Source: Devosia sp. (lineage in GTDB: Bacteria > Pseudomonadota > Alphaproteobacteria > Rhizobiales > Devosiaceae). Taken from it: 64,000 nucleotides of DNA. Shown here in pieces: positions 50,480 to 58,229 of the stretch (the first letter of the stretch is position 1; every line of letters starts with the position of its first letter). Location: positions 1-64,000 of the forward strand of contig NZ_JACZKG010000046.1 of NCBI RefSeq assembly GCF_014860165.1, given 5' to 3'. The notes beneath the pieces are model-generated. The model made no database searches and was not told the DNA's origin. It saw nothing but the letters and a program-made list of their open reading frames with translations. Both the position numbers and the translations under genes were made by a program.

Positions 50480-50589
50480 GCGACCGCACGCATTCGGGTG
50501 CCGAAGACCCGGATCAGACCCGACAGCAGGTCCAGTGGCAACACATATAAGAGCAGCGCCCGCCATACGCCGCCTGCCGCATCGCTCAC
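50476..50589 (-). CDS. small membrane peptide (37 residues) coupled to the redoxin
   Basis: GTG 50589 overlaps the stop of the 50586-51083 gene by GTGA. The product VSDAAGGVWRALLLYVLPLD then LLSGLIRVFGTRMRAVA contains one hydrophobic segment flanked by basic residues, like a small single-span membrane protein. It overlaps the next small frame in turn. A chain of overlaps suggests a real operon segment, but the length is short enough that chance cannot be excluded. Confidence 0.4.
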   Translation of the reverse strand: MSDAAGGVWRALLLYVLPLDLLSGLIRVFGTRMRAVA

Positions 50590-51083
50590 GAAGCCCCCGG
50601 TGTCGCGCCGTCATGGACGACCAGCGCAGCGAGGACGCTATCGGGATCGAGATGGAAGTCCTGGAACACGATGCGACCGTCAGTATCTATGATCGTGAAC
50701 CAGGGCGTGCCGCCGCTGCGGTAGTCTTCCATGAAGGACGGAAGTCGCTTACCCGCAGGCGGCGCGTCGTGGCCGAATGGGATTGGGAGATCGTACTTTT
50801 CCTGATTGATGCGAAGCTTTTCGAGAGTGTTCTCGTGCTCGCCCTCGAACACGGTCTGGATAGCGGCGAAGCCGACCGCTCTCTGAGCCAAAGCCGAATG
50901 CAGCCGCTGCAAAGTAGGGAAGCCATGCGCATGGCATCCGGCGCACCAGTCCTGGAACGCGAAAAGGATCTTGGGACCTTTACCCAGGTCCGAGAGCTTC
51001 AATGGTGTCGATAGGGACGATCCATCTTGTCCGATCCAGTGCCGAACCCGCAGTTCCGGCGCCAGTTGTTCCGCTTCGCCCAT
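50586..51083 (-). CDS. TlpA/AhpC-like redoxin
   Basis: A 165-residue thioredoxin-fold protein with ILFAFQDWCAGCHAHGFPTL (active-site CAGC) and SGGTPWFTIIDTDGRIVFQD. No signal peptide, so cytoplasmic. Such redoxins reduce peroxides or protein thiols. ATG 51083 follows GGAGGGCCGA. LysR-box promoter copy 11 lies about 190 bases upstream; the redoxin is the first gene of a minus-strand series that continues with two small frames, the molybdoenzyme and its reductase. Confidence 0.87.
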   Translation of the reverse strand: MGEAEQLAPELRVRHWIGQDGSSLSTPLKLSDLGKGPKILFAFQDWCAGCHAHGFPTLQRLHSALAQRAVGFAAIQTVFEGEHENTLEKLRINQEKYDLPIPFGHDAPPAGKRLPSFMEDYRSGGTPWFTIIDTDGRIVFQDFHLDPDSVLAALVVHDGATPGAS

Positions 51084-51271
51084 TCGGCCCTCCGACTTTC
51101 TGCTTCAAGTAGTGGCGAGGATGCGTCGTCGAGGGTCCGCGAAGGTACCATCACATGAACTTCAGATCGGTTCGAACGAGGCTGCGACGTTGCTGGGCAT
51201 CGGCCACATGGACCGGCACTCAATGCATGACCATTCATCGATCGGACACCGACTTCCTGTCGTCTGTGGGC

Positions 51272-51325
51272 AGTATGAAGAGCGGAGCGGAATATTCCCA
51301 ATAGCCGGGCGACATAGTTTCCATA
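51272..51325 (-). promoter_or_regulatory. LysR-box promoter, copy 11 (redoxin-molybdoenzyme operon)
   Basis: Minus strand: TATGGAAACTAT, nine bases, CTATTGGGA, 18 bases, CATACT. -35 51301-51296, -10 51277-51272. Points at the redoxin gene. Confidence 0.75.
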
Positions 51326-51966
51326 ACCGCGGCCAGCATCGCGGCAGTCGCTCCACCTGGATACCTGTCGGATCTCCGGCCGCTCAGCAGCGCCACCAGG
51401 GACGCAAGCGACTTTGTTCGACGTACGAATGCTTGCAAGTTGAGCATCCTTGCCCCCCTCGCGGCCCACTCCTTAGGCAATGGAATCCATCACCATCAGG
51501 CATTGGTGGAAATGGTCCTTGGTGGCCTAAGTTGCGTGACAGCAGCCGAGGGAATTCCCCAGGCGAACAAAGGCGAACGGATGGAAAATGCCCGATGCTC
51601 CAATGCCTTACATGAACATGCATCTCAGTCATTGTGGTCAGGCGAAGCGCCTGAAGCTGGCCAAGGAACATGGTACAAAGGTCGAGCGCGACCTCGAAGC
51701 CATGCCGTGGTCGACCGCGAAGTGAGGGCCCTGTTTGAACTGGCAACGATCGCTTTGCAGACGTTCGCCGGCGGTCGTCACGTCGGCGGAGCGAAGGGTA
51801 CCTTCGCGCTGGATTTCGGAGGCGGGCTGAATTCTCCCAAATCGCTGAGGGACAACGCCGCCTGACTTTGCAGCCCGCGAGGAGGTCCGGCCACGCCCGG
51901 GGTCTGGTGGAACGTGGGAAATTGCTGCAACTGTTCTCCAACACTCAATCAGTTGGAGCCACGTCC
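51326..51966. other. intergenic region without a confident gene
   Basis: Roughly 640 bases between the promoter of the redoxin operon and the LysR gene at 51967. Open frames on both strands (for example 51384-51944 minus, 51440-51865 plus) are arginine/proline-rich shadows. One short frame at 51588-51725 has plausible coding character and is listed separately. Confidence 0.4.
51588..51725 (+). CDS. possible small protein, 45 residues
   Basis: Reads MPDAPMPYMNMHLSHCGQAK then RLKLAKEHGTKVERDLEAMP and WSTAK. Charged, helical in the middle, one cysteine, with codons ending mostly in G or C. The ribosome site is weak (GGATGG), and I know no relative. It lies upstream of a LysR gene in the same direction. 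Confidence 0.3.
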   Translation: MPDAPMPYMNMHLSHCGQAKRLKLAKEHGTKVERDLEAMPWSTAK

Positions 51967-52890
51967 ATGGAACTGCATCAGATCCGATACTTCCTGGCCG
52001 TGGCCGAAACGCTCAACTTCACTCGTGCCGCCGAGCAATGCAACGTAACCCAGCCTGCGCTGACCAAAGCAGTGCAGAAGTTGGAGCACGAACTCGGCGG
52101 CCCCCTTCTGCTGCGCGAGCGGAACTTGACCCAGCTCACGGATCTGGGCAAGCAGGTCATGCCGCTGCTGCAGCGGACGTTCGCATCCGCGCAAGCAGTC
52201 CGCGCCAGGGCGAGCGAGTTCAAGCGCAAGGACGTGGCGCCGCTCAAGGTCGGACTCGCTCCAACGGTTTCGGCTTCCCTTCTGATATCGCCCCTCGGCG
52301 AGATCTCGAAGCACGTTCCTGGGCTGGAGGTCGAACTTGTCGAAGGGGCCCCTGACGAACTTGCCGAGATGCTGCTCAACGGTGACCTGAATGTTGCCCT
52401 GGTGGGCGGCGACAACGCGGCGGGGGCTCGTATCGACCAGTGGCGACTGTTCACCGAGAAGTACGTCGCCTTAGTCCCCACCGGTCACCCTTTGACGCAG
52501 AAGTCGCAGATCGGGGTCGAAGATCTCGCCGAAGCGGCCATTCTGGAGCGGGTTGGTCACGACGGCGACGAAGCACTGCGCCGTTCCATCTTCCCGGAGG
52601 CGGAACCGCCGTTCCGACACCGGAGCAGGCACGATGGACATCTGCAGCACCTTGCCGTCGCCGGATTCGGAGTCCTGCTGGCGCCAGAGCACATGCCCCA
52701 TCTAGATGAACTCAGCGCGGTGCCTTTTCGAGACGACGCACCGCGGCACTCGATCCATATGCTGGTGATTCAGGGGCGGCCGTACTCGCCGGCGCTGGAT
52801 GCCTTCGTCAAGGTCGCCCGGGTCAAGGACTGGTCCGCCGGCCACGGCATCCAACCATCTGCCGGTCACGCATCGGCACTAGCCGTCTGA
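51967..52890 (+). CDS. LysR-type regulator next to a peroxiredoxin gene
   Basis: LysR regulator of 307 residues: MELHQIRYFLAVAETLNFTR, then CNVTQPALTKAVQKLEHELG and the effector domain beginning LKVGLAPTVSASLL. It is a different branch from the 21471/42709 pair (different effector domain, no shared cysteines). Start at ATG 51967. The peroxiredoxin-like gene starts 26 bases after its stop, so the two are probably cotranscribed. It is a secondary candidate for binding the LysR-box promoters. Confidence 0.9.
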   Translation: MELHQIRYFLAVAETLNFTRAAEQCNVTQPALTKAVQKLEHELGGPLLLRERNLTQLTDLGKQVMPLLQRTFASAQAVRARASEFKRKDVAPLKVGLAPTVSASLLISPLGEISKHVPGLEVELVEGAPDELAEMLLNGDLNVALVGGDNAAGARIDQWRLFTEKYVALVPTGHPLTQKSQIGVEDLAEAAILERVGHDGDEALRRSIFPEAEPPFRHRSRHDGHLQHLAVAGFGVLLAPEHMPHLDELSAVPFRDDAPRHSIHMLVIQGRPYSPALDAFVKVARVKDWSAGHGIQPSAGHASALAV

Positions 52891-52915
52891 AGGCGCAACA
52901 GGAAGGCCTTTCCCG

Positions 52916-53569
52916 ATGACTTCGACCAAGCCCCTCGACCAGATACGCGCGGAGCTGTTCTCTGCGTTCGATCAGCACGAATGGGTGAACTACGACCGGC
53001 TCACCGATTGGCTAAGAGAGACCGACATCGCTTCAAACGCCTTGAAGGTTGGCGATACCGCCCCGGATTTCCTCCTTCCCGATTGGGAGGGTCGACTGGT
53101 TTCATCCGCCCGGATGCGCGAGAAGGGCCCATTGGTGCTGAGCTTCTATCGCGGCGGTTGGTGCCCCTTCTGCACTTCGGAGCTACAGGCCCTGCATGGC
53201 GCCCGGGCAGCATTCGACGAGGCTGGGGCAACGTTAGTCGTCATTTCTCCGGACACCATGCATTTTCCGCGAGACCTGCGACGCGAGAAGGGTCTCGACC
53301 TGACGCTCCTCTCCGATGTCGACTACGGTGTGGCGATATCCTACGGACTGCTGTTCCCCGTGCCTGAGGATGTGCGCACGCACTACTTGGAACGCGGCGT
53401 GGACATTGGCGCCAGACACGGCTCGCCCGTCACCATGCTGCCGGTACCGGCCACCTACGTGGTCCGATCCGATGGTCGCATCGCCAGCGCTTTCGTGGAC
53501 GTGGACTTCACGAGGCGCCAGGAGCCCGAGGCGATCCTCGCCGCGGTTCGGGGTGCAGTAGGGGCGTGA
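52916..53569 (+). CDS. peroxiredoxin-like (AhpC/TSA family) protein
   Basis: A 217-residue redoxin. A helical N-terminal 55 residues precede the core LKVGDTAPDFLLPDWEGRLV and LSFYRGGWCPFCTSELQALH, with the CxxC in WCPFC, and PATYVVRSDGRIASAFVDVD near the end. The GGWCPFC version belongs to the AhpC/TSA or peroxiredoxin-like group that often acts on thiols or peroxides. Cotranscribed with the LysR gene upstream; about 50 bases before an uncharacterised gene. Confidence 0.88.
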   Translation: MTSTKPLDQIRAELFSAFDQHEWVNYDRLTDWLRETDIASNALKVGDTAPDFLLPDWEGRLVSSARMREKGPLVLSFYRGGWCPFCTSELQALHGARAAFDEAGATLVVISPDTMHFPRDLRREKGLDLTLLSDVDYGVAISYGLLFPVPEDVRTHYLERGVDIGARHGSPVTMLPVPATYVVRSDGRIASAFVDVDFTRRQEPEAILAAVRGAVGA

Positions 53570-53615
53570 GCACGATGGTCTACCGTCCGTCGGTGTCCGC
53601 GATCGGAGCAATGTG

Positions 53616-53924
53616 ATGGCCATGACTTTCGAGGCCGCCCTCGACCTGCTCCCCACCGGCTACAGCATGGGTTGGTACCTCGGACGGAAGTACGGCGTGA
53701 CCGTAACTCGCTCCGCAGACGGGAAACGGGTAAAGCTGTTCGCGAGAGAACTCGGCGGACAGGACATCGTTAGTTTTAACCTCTACCGGCTCGAGGACGG
53801 CGTCGATGCCTTGAGGCCATGCGAGATGTCCAGCGACAAGGTGAGCGATTTCGTCATAGGCGTTGAGCTGCGCCCCCCGCAGGCGGCGGTTCCGTCCTTT
53901 CCGCCTCACGTTCAACAGGTCTGA
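53616..53924 (+). CDS. uncharacterised 102-residue protein
   Basis: MAMTFEAALDLLPTGYSMGW, then YLGRKYGVTVTRSADGKRVK and LFARELGGQDIVSFNLYRLE. A small alpha/beta-looking protein without signal peptide or cysteine cluster; I do not recognise it. ATG 53616 has GGAG six or seven bases upstream. Likely last in the LysR-peroxiredoxin operon (46 bases after the peroxiredoxin stop). Confidence 0.6.
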   Translation: MAMTFEAALDLLPTGYSMGWYLGRKYGVTVTRSADGKRVKLFARELGGQDIVSFNLYRLEDGVDALRPCEMSSDKVSDFVIGVELRPPQAAVPSFPPHVQQV

Positions 53925-54021
53925 CGAACGAGCTGCGGCCGCGCGAAGCCTCCGCCAGCACGGCCGTGCATCGAAAAACCCCGCCGGCGCTTCGATGTCC
54001 ACCGGCGTCTGCCCGGGCTGC

Positions 54022-54075
54022 TATCGAAACTATACTTGGCGGCTATTGGGAATGAGTCCGGCAACCAGCGATACT
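54022..54075 (+). promoter_or_regulatory. LysR-box promoter, copy 12 (orphan)
   Basis: TATCGAAACTATA, eight bases, CTATTGGGA, 18 bases, GATACT. -35 54046-54051, -10 54070-54075. A full copy with no stress gene downstream: the next gene is luxR at 54379. The frame running from 54052 to 54219 is not protein-like. Probably what is left after the original target was lost at the island/backbone junction. Confidence 0.7.
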
Positions 54076-54378
54076 TCGAAGCAGCAGAACGTGGGTGCCG
54101 CAAACATTCGTAGATGGCGACTATGTTGGGAGTTCGCCCGAGTTGCGCAACCTGGACTATGCCGGGGACTAGCCCCGTTGCTAAGCGGCATGAACCCGAT
54201 CTTGCACTACGTCAGTTGATCGGGTCGGCCAACGGGGCCGCTCCACGGCGGAGGCCTGGAATATAGACCGATTTAGAATTTCGACTTCTACTCTCTTCGT
54301 GGCCGGGTGGTGCAAGCCAAGTGGTCCCCGATGAACAGGGCGGGAAGGCGAGACACGGACAAAAGCGGGCCTACGTGA
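54076..54378. other. gap between the redox island and the transfer module
   Basis: About 300 bases without a recognisable gene. It separates the last stress promoter from luxR. I see no insertion sequence, direct repeat or tRNA end that would define the junction. Confidence 0.4.
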
Positions 54379-55116
54379 ATGAAATCAGCAGCTACGGATG
54401 ACTTTTACGAGCTTACGGAAACCATCGATAAGGTTCGCGAGACGGAAAGCATCCCAAACCTGCTACAAAGCATATCCCATCTCTATGGTTTGAAAACGAT
54501 CGCCTATCTCGGCGTTGGTGCGACCCGACTTGGTGACACAGAGCCCTATATTGCCGTCACCTATTCCCCCGATTGGGTAGCTCATTACAAAAACGAGAAC
54601 TATCTCTTCATCGATCCGGTAATCCGAGAGGGCTTCAACCGGCTCATGCCGCTTGATTGGGGCGACTTCGACGTATCCGAAGGGCGGACGCGCCAGTTCC
54701 TAGGGGAGGCTGTTGAGTTTGGGCTTGGACGCCAGGGCCTAACATTTCCGGTAAGGGGGATGCGCGGGGATCGCGCACTCGTAACGATAACAAGTGAAGC
54801 TAATGATCGCGAGTGGCAAGGGGTTCGTCGGCACTACACGCGTGATTTTCAAGCTCTGTCTGGGCACCTTCATGAGATGGTCCTACGCACAGGAGGCATC
54901 GAGACCCCTCAAATCAACTTGTCAAAACGTCAGGTTGAATGCCTGTGGTGGACGTCGCAAGGCAAGAGAGTGCCCGAAATCGCCATAATCCTTGGGCTGT
55001 CCCATCATACTGTGAAGGATTATCTGGAGGAGGCGCGTGACAAGCTCAACGCTACGAGCAATTCCCATGCGGCGTTCAAAGCTGCACAGCAGGGATTGCT
55101 CTTTCCAGGGCTGTAA
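54379..55116 (+). CDS. luxR: LuxR-type quorum-sensing regulator
   Basis: A 245-residue autoinducer-binding regulator. N-terminal acyl-homoserine-lactone domain: KTIAYLGVGATRLGDTEPYI, YLFIDPVIREGFNRLMPLDW with the conserved W/Y/D residues; C-terminal LuxR helix-turn-helix SKRQVECLWWTSQGKRVPEI and HHTVKDYLEEARDKLNATSN. It lies 73 bases upstream of luxI. In conjugative replicons such pairs couple transfer to cell density, as TraR/TraI do in Agrobacterium. Confidence 0.93.
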   Translation: MKSAATDDFYELTETIDKVRETESIPNLLQSISHLYGLKTIAYLGVGATRLGDTEPYIAVTYSPDWVAHYKNENYLFIDPVIREGFNRLMPLDWGDFDVSEGRTRQFLGEAVEFGLGRQGLTFPVRGMRGDRALVTITSEANDREWQGVRRHYTRDFQALSGHLHEMVLRTGGIETPQINLSKRQVECLWWTSQGKRVPEIAIILGLSHHTVKDYLEEARDKLNATSNSHAAFKAAQQGLLFPGL

Positions 55117-55189
55117 ACCCCGCTAACTGACCGGGTTCGCTGCCTCAAAACGTGGCGCTAAAGAAGTCCCCGAAACAAAGGAGAGTTCC

Positions 55190-55831
55190 ATGATCAAGAT
55201 AGTTGAAGGCTGCGACCGTGCGCTCCATGGCGGCCTTATCGATCAGATGCACTTCATGCGCGCCCGGGTTTTTAGCGATCGACTGGGATGGGATGTTGAG
55301 GTGAAAGACGGTCGAGAAGTCGATCGTTTCGACACTGAAGACCCGCTTTATCTCCTGTCTATCGATGAGCATACCGGCCAGCTCCAAGGGTCCGTTCGGC
55401 TGCTGCCGACAACCGGTCCAAACATGCTGCGAGACGTCTTTCCGGTACTGCTCGATGGGGATACGGTACAAAGCTCGCTGATCTGGGAGAGCTCCAGATT
55501 TGCCATCAACCCTGACCTAAGCCAGACCCGGGACGACGCCAATAACGTCGTCAGCAGGACGACTATGGAGTTGCTCTGCGGGATTGTGGAAGTGTGTCAG
55601 TACGCTGGCATTGCCTATGTGGTGTCGGTCTACGACGCGCGCATGGCCAGGATTTTCAAAGCTGCAAATTGCCCGGCTACAATCTTGGGCACGCCTACCC
55701 GCATTGGAAAGGTCATCACCTATGCGGGAATGTTCGAAATCACCGATGAGATGCACGAGCGACTAGCTCACGCGGGAAATCTATCAGGCTCTGTTCTCGA
55801 AAAATCGGCCAGATCACTCAGCGCGGCATAG
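55190..55831 (+). CDS. luxI: LuxI-type acyl-homoserine-lactone synthase
   Basis: A 213-residue AHL synthase: FMRARVFSDRLGWDVEVKDG (conserved R, F, W), DRFDTEDPLYLL (D-D), GSVRLLPTTGPNML and WESSRFAINPD. It makes an acyl-HSL from S-adenosylmethionine and acyl-ACP. ATG 55190 follows GGAGAGTTCC. The 55117-55189 gap has an imperfect dyad AACCC-12-GGGTT (55116-55137) that could be a LuxR site, weakly supported. Confidence 0.93.
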   Translation: MIKIVEGCDRALHGGLIDQMHFMRARVFSDRLGWDVEVKDGREVDRFDTEDPLYLLSIDEHTGQLQGSVRLLPTTGPNMLRDVFPVLLDGDTVQSSLIWESSRFAINPDLSQTRDDANNVVSRTTMELLCGIVEVCQYAGIAYVVSVYDARMARIFKAANCPATILGTPTRIGKVITYAGMFEITDEMHERLAHAGNLSGSVLEKSARSLSAA

Positions 55832-56220
55832 ACGCGTGGCTATGACCTGCGTCCTCGAGGCGGAAAAGGTGGTTTGCTTCAATCTCGGTTTCTGCGATCC
55901 GCGAGCTTTCAACTTCTTCGCCAATTCGCCGGTCTGCCCGATTTAAGTCTCGGGGTTTTGCACCGCCCCTCCCCGTTGAATTGAGTTTTGCATCGGAGTG
56001 TGGGCGCAAGGTGCCGTCTTTACCGCCGTTGATGCCTGATCGTCAGGAGCAGTGGCTTAGGTCCCTGCCTTCGGCTTACGTCCGGCCGGTTCCGCCCAGT
56101 TTCCCCCTCGTCCCTGCAGCTGGTTCCCCGCGAACCGGTTGGATGCTTGCACGCTTGTTGCTCGCGGCGATGTAGGGAGCGTGTGGGCCAGCTTCCGGTG
56201 TGCCTAGTAGAGCGACAGGT
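55832..56220. other. intergenic stretch after luxI
   Basis: About 390 bases with no supported gene on either strand. No recognisable operator of the kinds found elsewhere, no clear terminator. It separates luxI from the small helical gene at 56221. Confidence 0.35.
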
Positions 56221-56496
56221 ATGAATTACGAACAGATCGAGACCGCGATAATCGCCCATATGGAAGCCTACCGTCGCCTCATGAGAGCTATCCTGCAAAA
56301 GTCGTGCGAGGCCGGAGAGTGCAGCGACAGAGAATTTGAACTGCGGCAAGCGCTCATTGACGGCCGCGGTGATGGCACTCAAACCGAGATCCGACGGGTG
56401 ACTTACATCGCGGGGTTCTTGATTGTGAGCCAGACCAGAGAACGTGAGCAACTGGTGACCAAAATGGCCGACGTCGGGGGAGAGCGTATGAGCTGA
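56221..56496 (+). CDS. small helical protein, possible TraM-like antiactivator
   Basis: A 91-residue protein, almost wholly helical: MNYEQIETAIIAHMEAYRRL, two cysteines, then QTEIRRVTYIAGFLIVSQTR and LVTKMADVG. Length, two-helix pattern, and position beside LuxR/LuxI at a conjugation locus resemble Agrobacterium TraM, the antiactivator that binds TraR; the HR(R)L block and the I(R)YI stretch are loosely similar. Similarity is weak, so function is only a suggestion. The frame opens earlier (56200) but ATG 56221 fits best. Confidence 0.45.
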   Translation: MNYEQIETAIIAHMEAYRRLMRAILQKSCEAGECSDREFELRQALIDGRGDGTQTEIRRVTYIAGFLIVSQTREREQLVTKMADVGGERMS

Positions 56497-56587
56497 CAGG
56501 CAGCTTGCTGCTTCCGCAGCCCTCAACCAACGCCCCTAAGAGCCCCACGTCTGGCTCACAGCCCCAGACTCGATCACAGGTCTTCTT

Positions 56588-57019
56588 CTATCGGGCTAAA
56601 CTGAACCAATGGCGTGTCGTCGTGCCATCGTCCAGTGCGATATCAAAGAACCAGGGCCTTTCGCGCTGCTCGAGAACGACAGTTTCTTGATTGGTGCGAT
56701 TGATGCAACCGGGCGAGAGGTCAGACAGGGCAATAGAGTCTGAGCCTTCTGGGCATTCGGGATAATTCGATCGCTGTGGAACGGTAGCGTTTGCGCCTTC
56801 GCATGTAGGCCAGCGAAAAGGGTTGAAGAGCCACGCTGAGTTCATAGCATTGATGAGCCTGGTCATGGGCGCAATGCAGGACGGAACGCCCGGCCAGGTT
56901 GGATTATTCGACATCGAGCACATGAGAACCTCACAGCCCCAATCATCGGCGTATGCGGCGGAAGGTGCCGATGCGAGCCCTGTAGCAACGGTCGCGGCAA
57001 TCAGTGTCAGTTTCAGCAT
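56588..57019 (-). CDS. secreted TrbM-like conjugation protein
   Basis: A 143-residue exported protein with a signal peptide (LTLIAATVATGLASAPSAAY, cleavage near YADD). The mature start DDWGCEVLMCSMSN and PSCIAPMTRLINAMNS match the TrbM pattern (Cx3-4C, then C, then PTC), and further cysteines form likely disulfides. TrbM-type proteins act in the periplasm in conjugative transfer and their exact function is unclear. It is the last gene of the minus-strand series 56588-58843. Confidence 0.7.
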   Translation of the reverse strand: MLKLTLIAATVATGLASAPSAAYADDWGCEVLMCSMSNNPTWPGVPSCIAPMTRLINAMNSAWLFNPFRWPTCEGANATVPQRSNYPECPEGSDSIALSDLSPGCINRTNQETVVLEQRERPWFFDIALDDGTTTRHWFSLAR

Positions 57020-57028
57020 AGACGTGCC

Positions 57029-57682
57029 CTACTTGCTCGTGGTTTTAGGCAGATGGCGGCTCTCGATCATCGGTGGCGTCACGTCGCGCTGTCGGTCGGC
57101 CAGAAGATTGTAGTCAGCGATCGGCTGGCGCGTGGGTGTTTGGTCAACGGCCCGCCGGCGCCATTCTTCCATATCGAGAACGAACGTGGCCCAGATGCCG
57201 TATCGCTTGGCAACGGCGTCGGCCTGGACTGCAAAATATTGAGCACGCACCGGTCTTGGCGTGTCGATCACAGCTAGACCAACGCGAAGCATTTCAAGCG
57301 CGACGTCCCTGCCCCCTACGGCGCAGTAGGCAAGCACCTGACCCGTCCGGGTGAATCCTGCACCCTGGCAGTCGACGGATTGTGTTCCTACCGTCCGCGT
57401 AAGCCATGCTTTTGCTCTGGCGCCGCAGGGGACCGGGGAAGGCCCGGAGGACGATTGCACGACAGCCCATTGTGCTACCTCACAAGTGTCGATGTTCATG
57501 AGCTGTACGGTTCGACCCTGGTCGGGGAATAGAAGGGTGCGGCCGTCGACGACACTCACGCGACCGGACAACAGTGAAGACGCGGTGTGCGCGTCGAATG
57601 CGGGGTACCGTTGACTAGGTGCGCAGCTTGCCATCGCGATTGACAAGCCGACGGCGGCCAGAATGGCGGCTCTAGCGATCAT
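57029..57682 (-). CDS. thermonuclease-fold (SNase-like) lipoprotein
   Basis: A 217-residue protein with a lipoprotein signal (ILAAVGLSIAMASC, Cys lipobox). Nuclease-fold OB strands: GRVSVVDGRTLLFPDQGRTV, then CGARAKAWLTRTVG and GQVLAYCAVGGRDVALEMLR with a YGIW-type ending (KRYGIW). The arginine and acidic catalytic residues of staphylococcal nuclease are only partly kept. ATG 57682 lies in the end of the previous gene (11-base overlap). Probably periplasmic and connected with transfer. Confidence 0.75.
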   Translation of the reverse strand: MIARAAILAAVGLSIAMASCAPSQRYPAFDAHTASSLLSGRVSVVDGRTLLFPDQGRTVQLMNIDTCEVAQWAVVQSSSGPSPVPCGARAKAWLTRTVGTQSVDCQGAGFTRTGQVLAYCAVGGRDVALEMLRVGLAVIDTPRPVRAQYFAVQADAVAKRYGIWATFVLDMEEWRRRAVDQTPTRQPIADYNLLADRQRDVTPPMIESRHLPKTTSK

Positions 57683-58229
57683 TGGGGGCATCTTCTGTGG
57701 TTTTATTGGCCTCCATTGCGAGGGCAATGGCCGGGTGCTGCACGTCGGAAAATTGCCAAAGGCCACGTTTTCCTTCGCGAGCGGTTTGCTCGGCGACCGC
57801 ATAGCTGGCGCTATAGGGAAGCCCGTCCCTGTCGAGCGCGGCGAATGCAAATCCGCTCGATACAAGCAGGGTACCGAGATCCAGCTGATCACTGCCCACG
57901 GTTGCGTAGCACATGACATAGGTCAGCTCGTGCAGCACGATCACCGGTGCGCAAACCGGCTTGGTGTCCTTGATATAGGCAGCGAACATGGCAAGCGACG
58001 CTTCGCCACAATCGGCAACCTGGCCGGCGCCGTTGGTATAGGTGGTAGAGCGAATGCAGGATTGGATGCCGTAAAGGCGGAAGTTCTCAGCGCCATCGCT
58101 CCAGGATTCACCTGTCGTGAGCGTCACACCTGGCGAAAGATCGAAATAACCGGGAGGCGCCGCAGAACCGGCCGTTGAGCCGAACCCCATTGCGATCACG
58201 GCGAGAGTGATGAGTGGAAACCGGCTCAT
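57672..58229 (-). CDS. secreted SNase-like protein, second copy
   Basis: A 185-residue exported protein with signal peptide (LITLAVIAMGFGSTAGSA). It has the fold markers GVTLTTGESWSDGAENFRLY, CGEASLAMFAAYI and LLVSSGFAFAALDRDGLPYS with KRGLWQF near the end. Catalytic residues appear degraded, so binding or structural rather than nuclease activity is likely. Overlaps its neighbours on both sides: one polycistron. Confidence 0.65.
   Translation of the reverse strand: MSRFPLITLAVIAMGFGSTAGSAAPPGYFDLSPGVTLTTGESWSDGAENFRLYGIQSCIRSTTYTNGAGQVADCGEASLAMFAAYIKDTKPVCAPVIVLHELTYVMCYATVGSDQLDLGTLLVSSGFAFAALDRDGLPYSASYAVAEQTAREGKRGLWQFSDVQHPAIALAMEANKTTEDAPNDR

Noticed and set aside
51384..51944. Minus-strand frame of 186 codons upstream of the LysR gene
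   Set aside because: Arginine/proline-rich, no start signal, no family match.
665..54075. Interpretation of the 12-copy element as an ECF sigma promoter (GGAAC-type -35)
   Set aside because: The distance from GAAAC to any conserved second block is too short for ECF promoters, and the TTGGGA/18 bp/CATANT spacing fits a sigma-70 promoter with an upstream LysR box better. No ECF sigma gene is in the window.
53863..54219. Plus-strand frame across the orphan promoter
   Set aside because: Starts inside the previous gene and passes through the -35/-10 element; not protein-like.
55116..55137. lux box upstream of luxI
   Set aside because: Only five-base arms around 12 bases; too weak to list as a feature, mentioned only with luxI.
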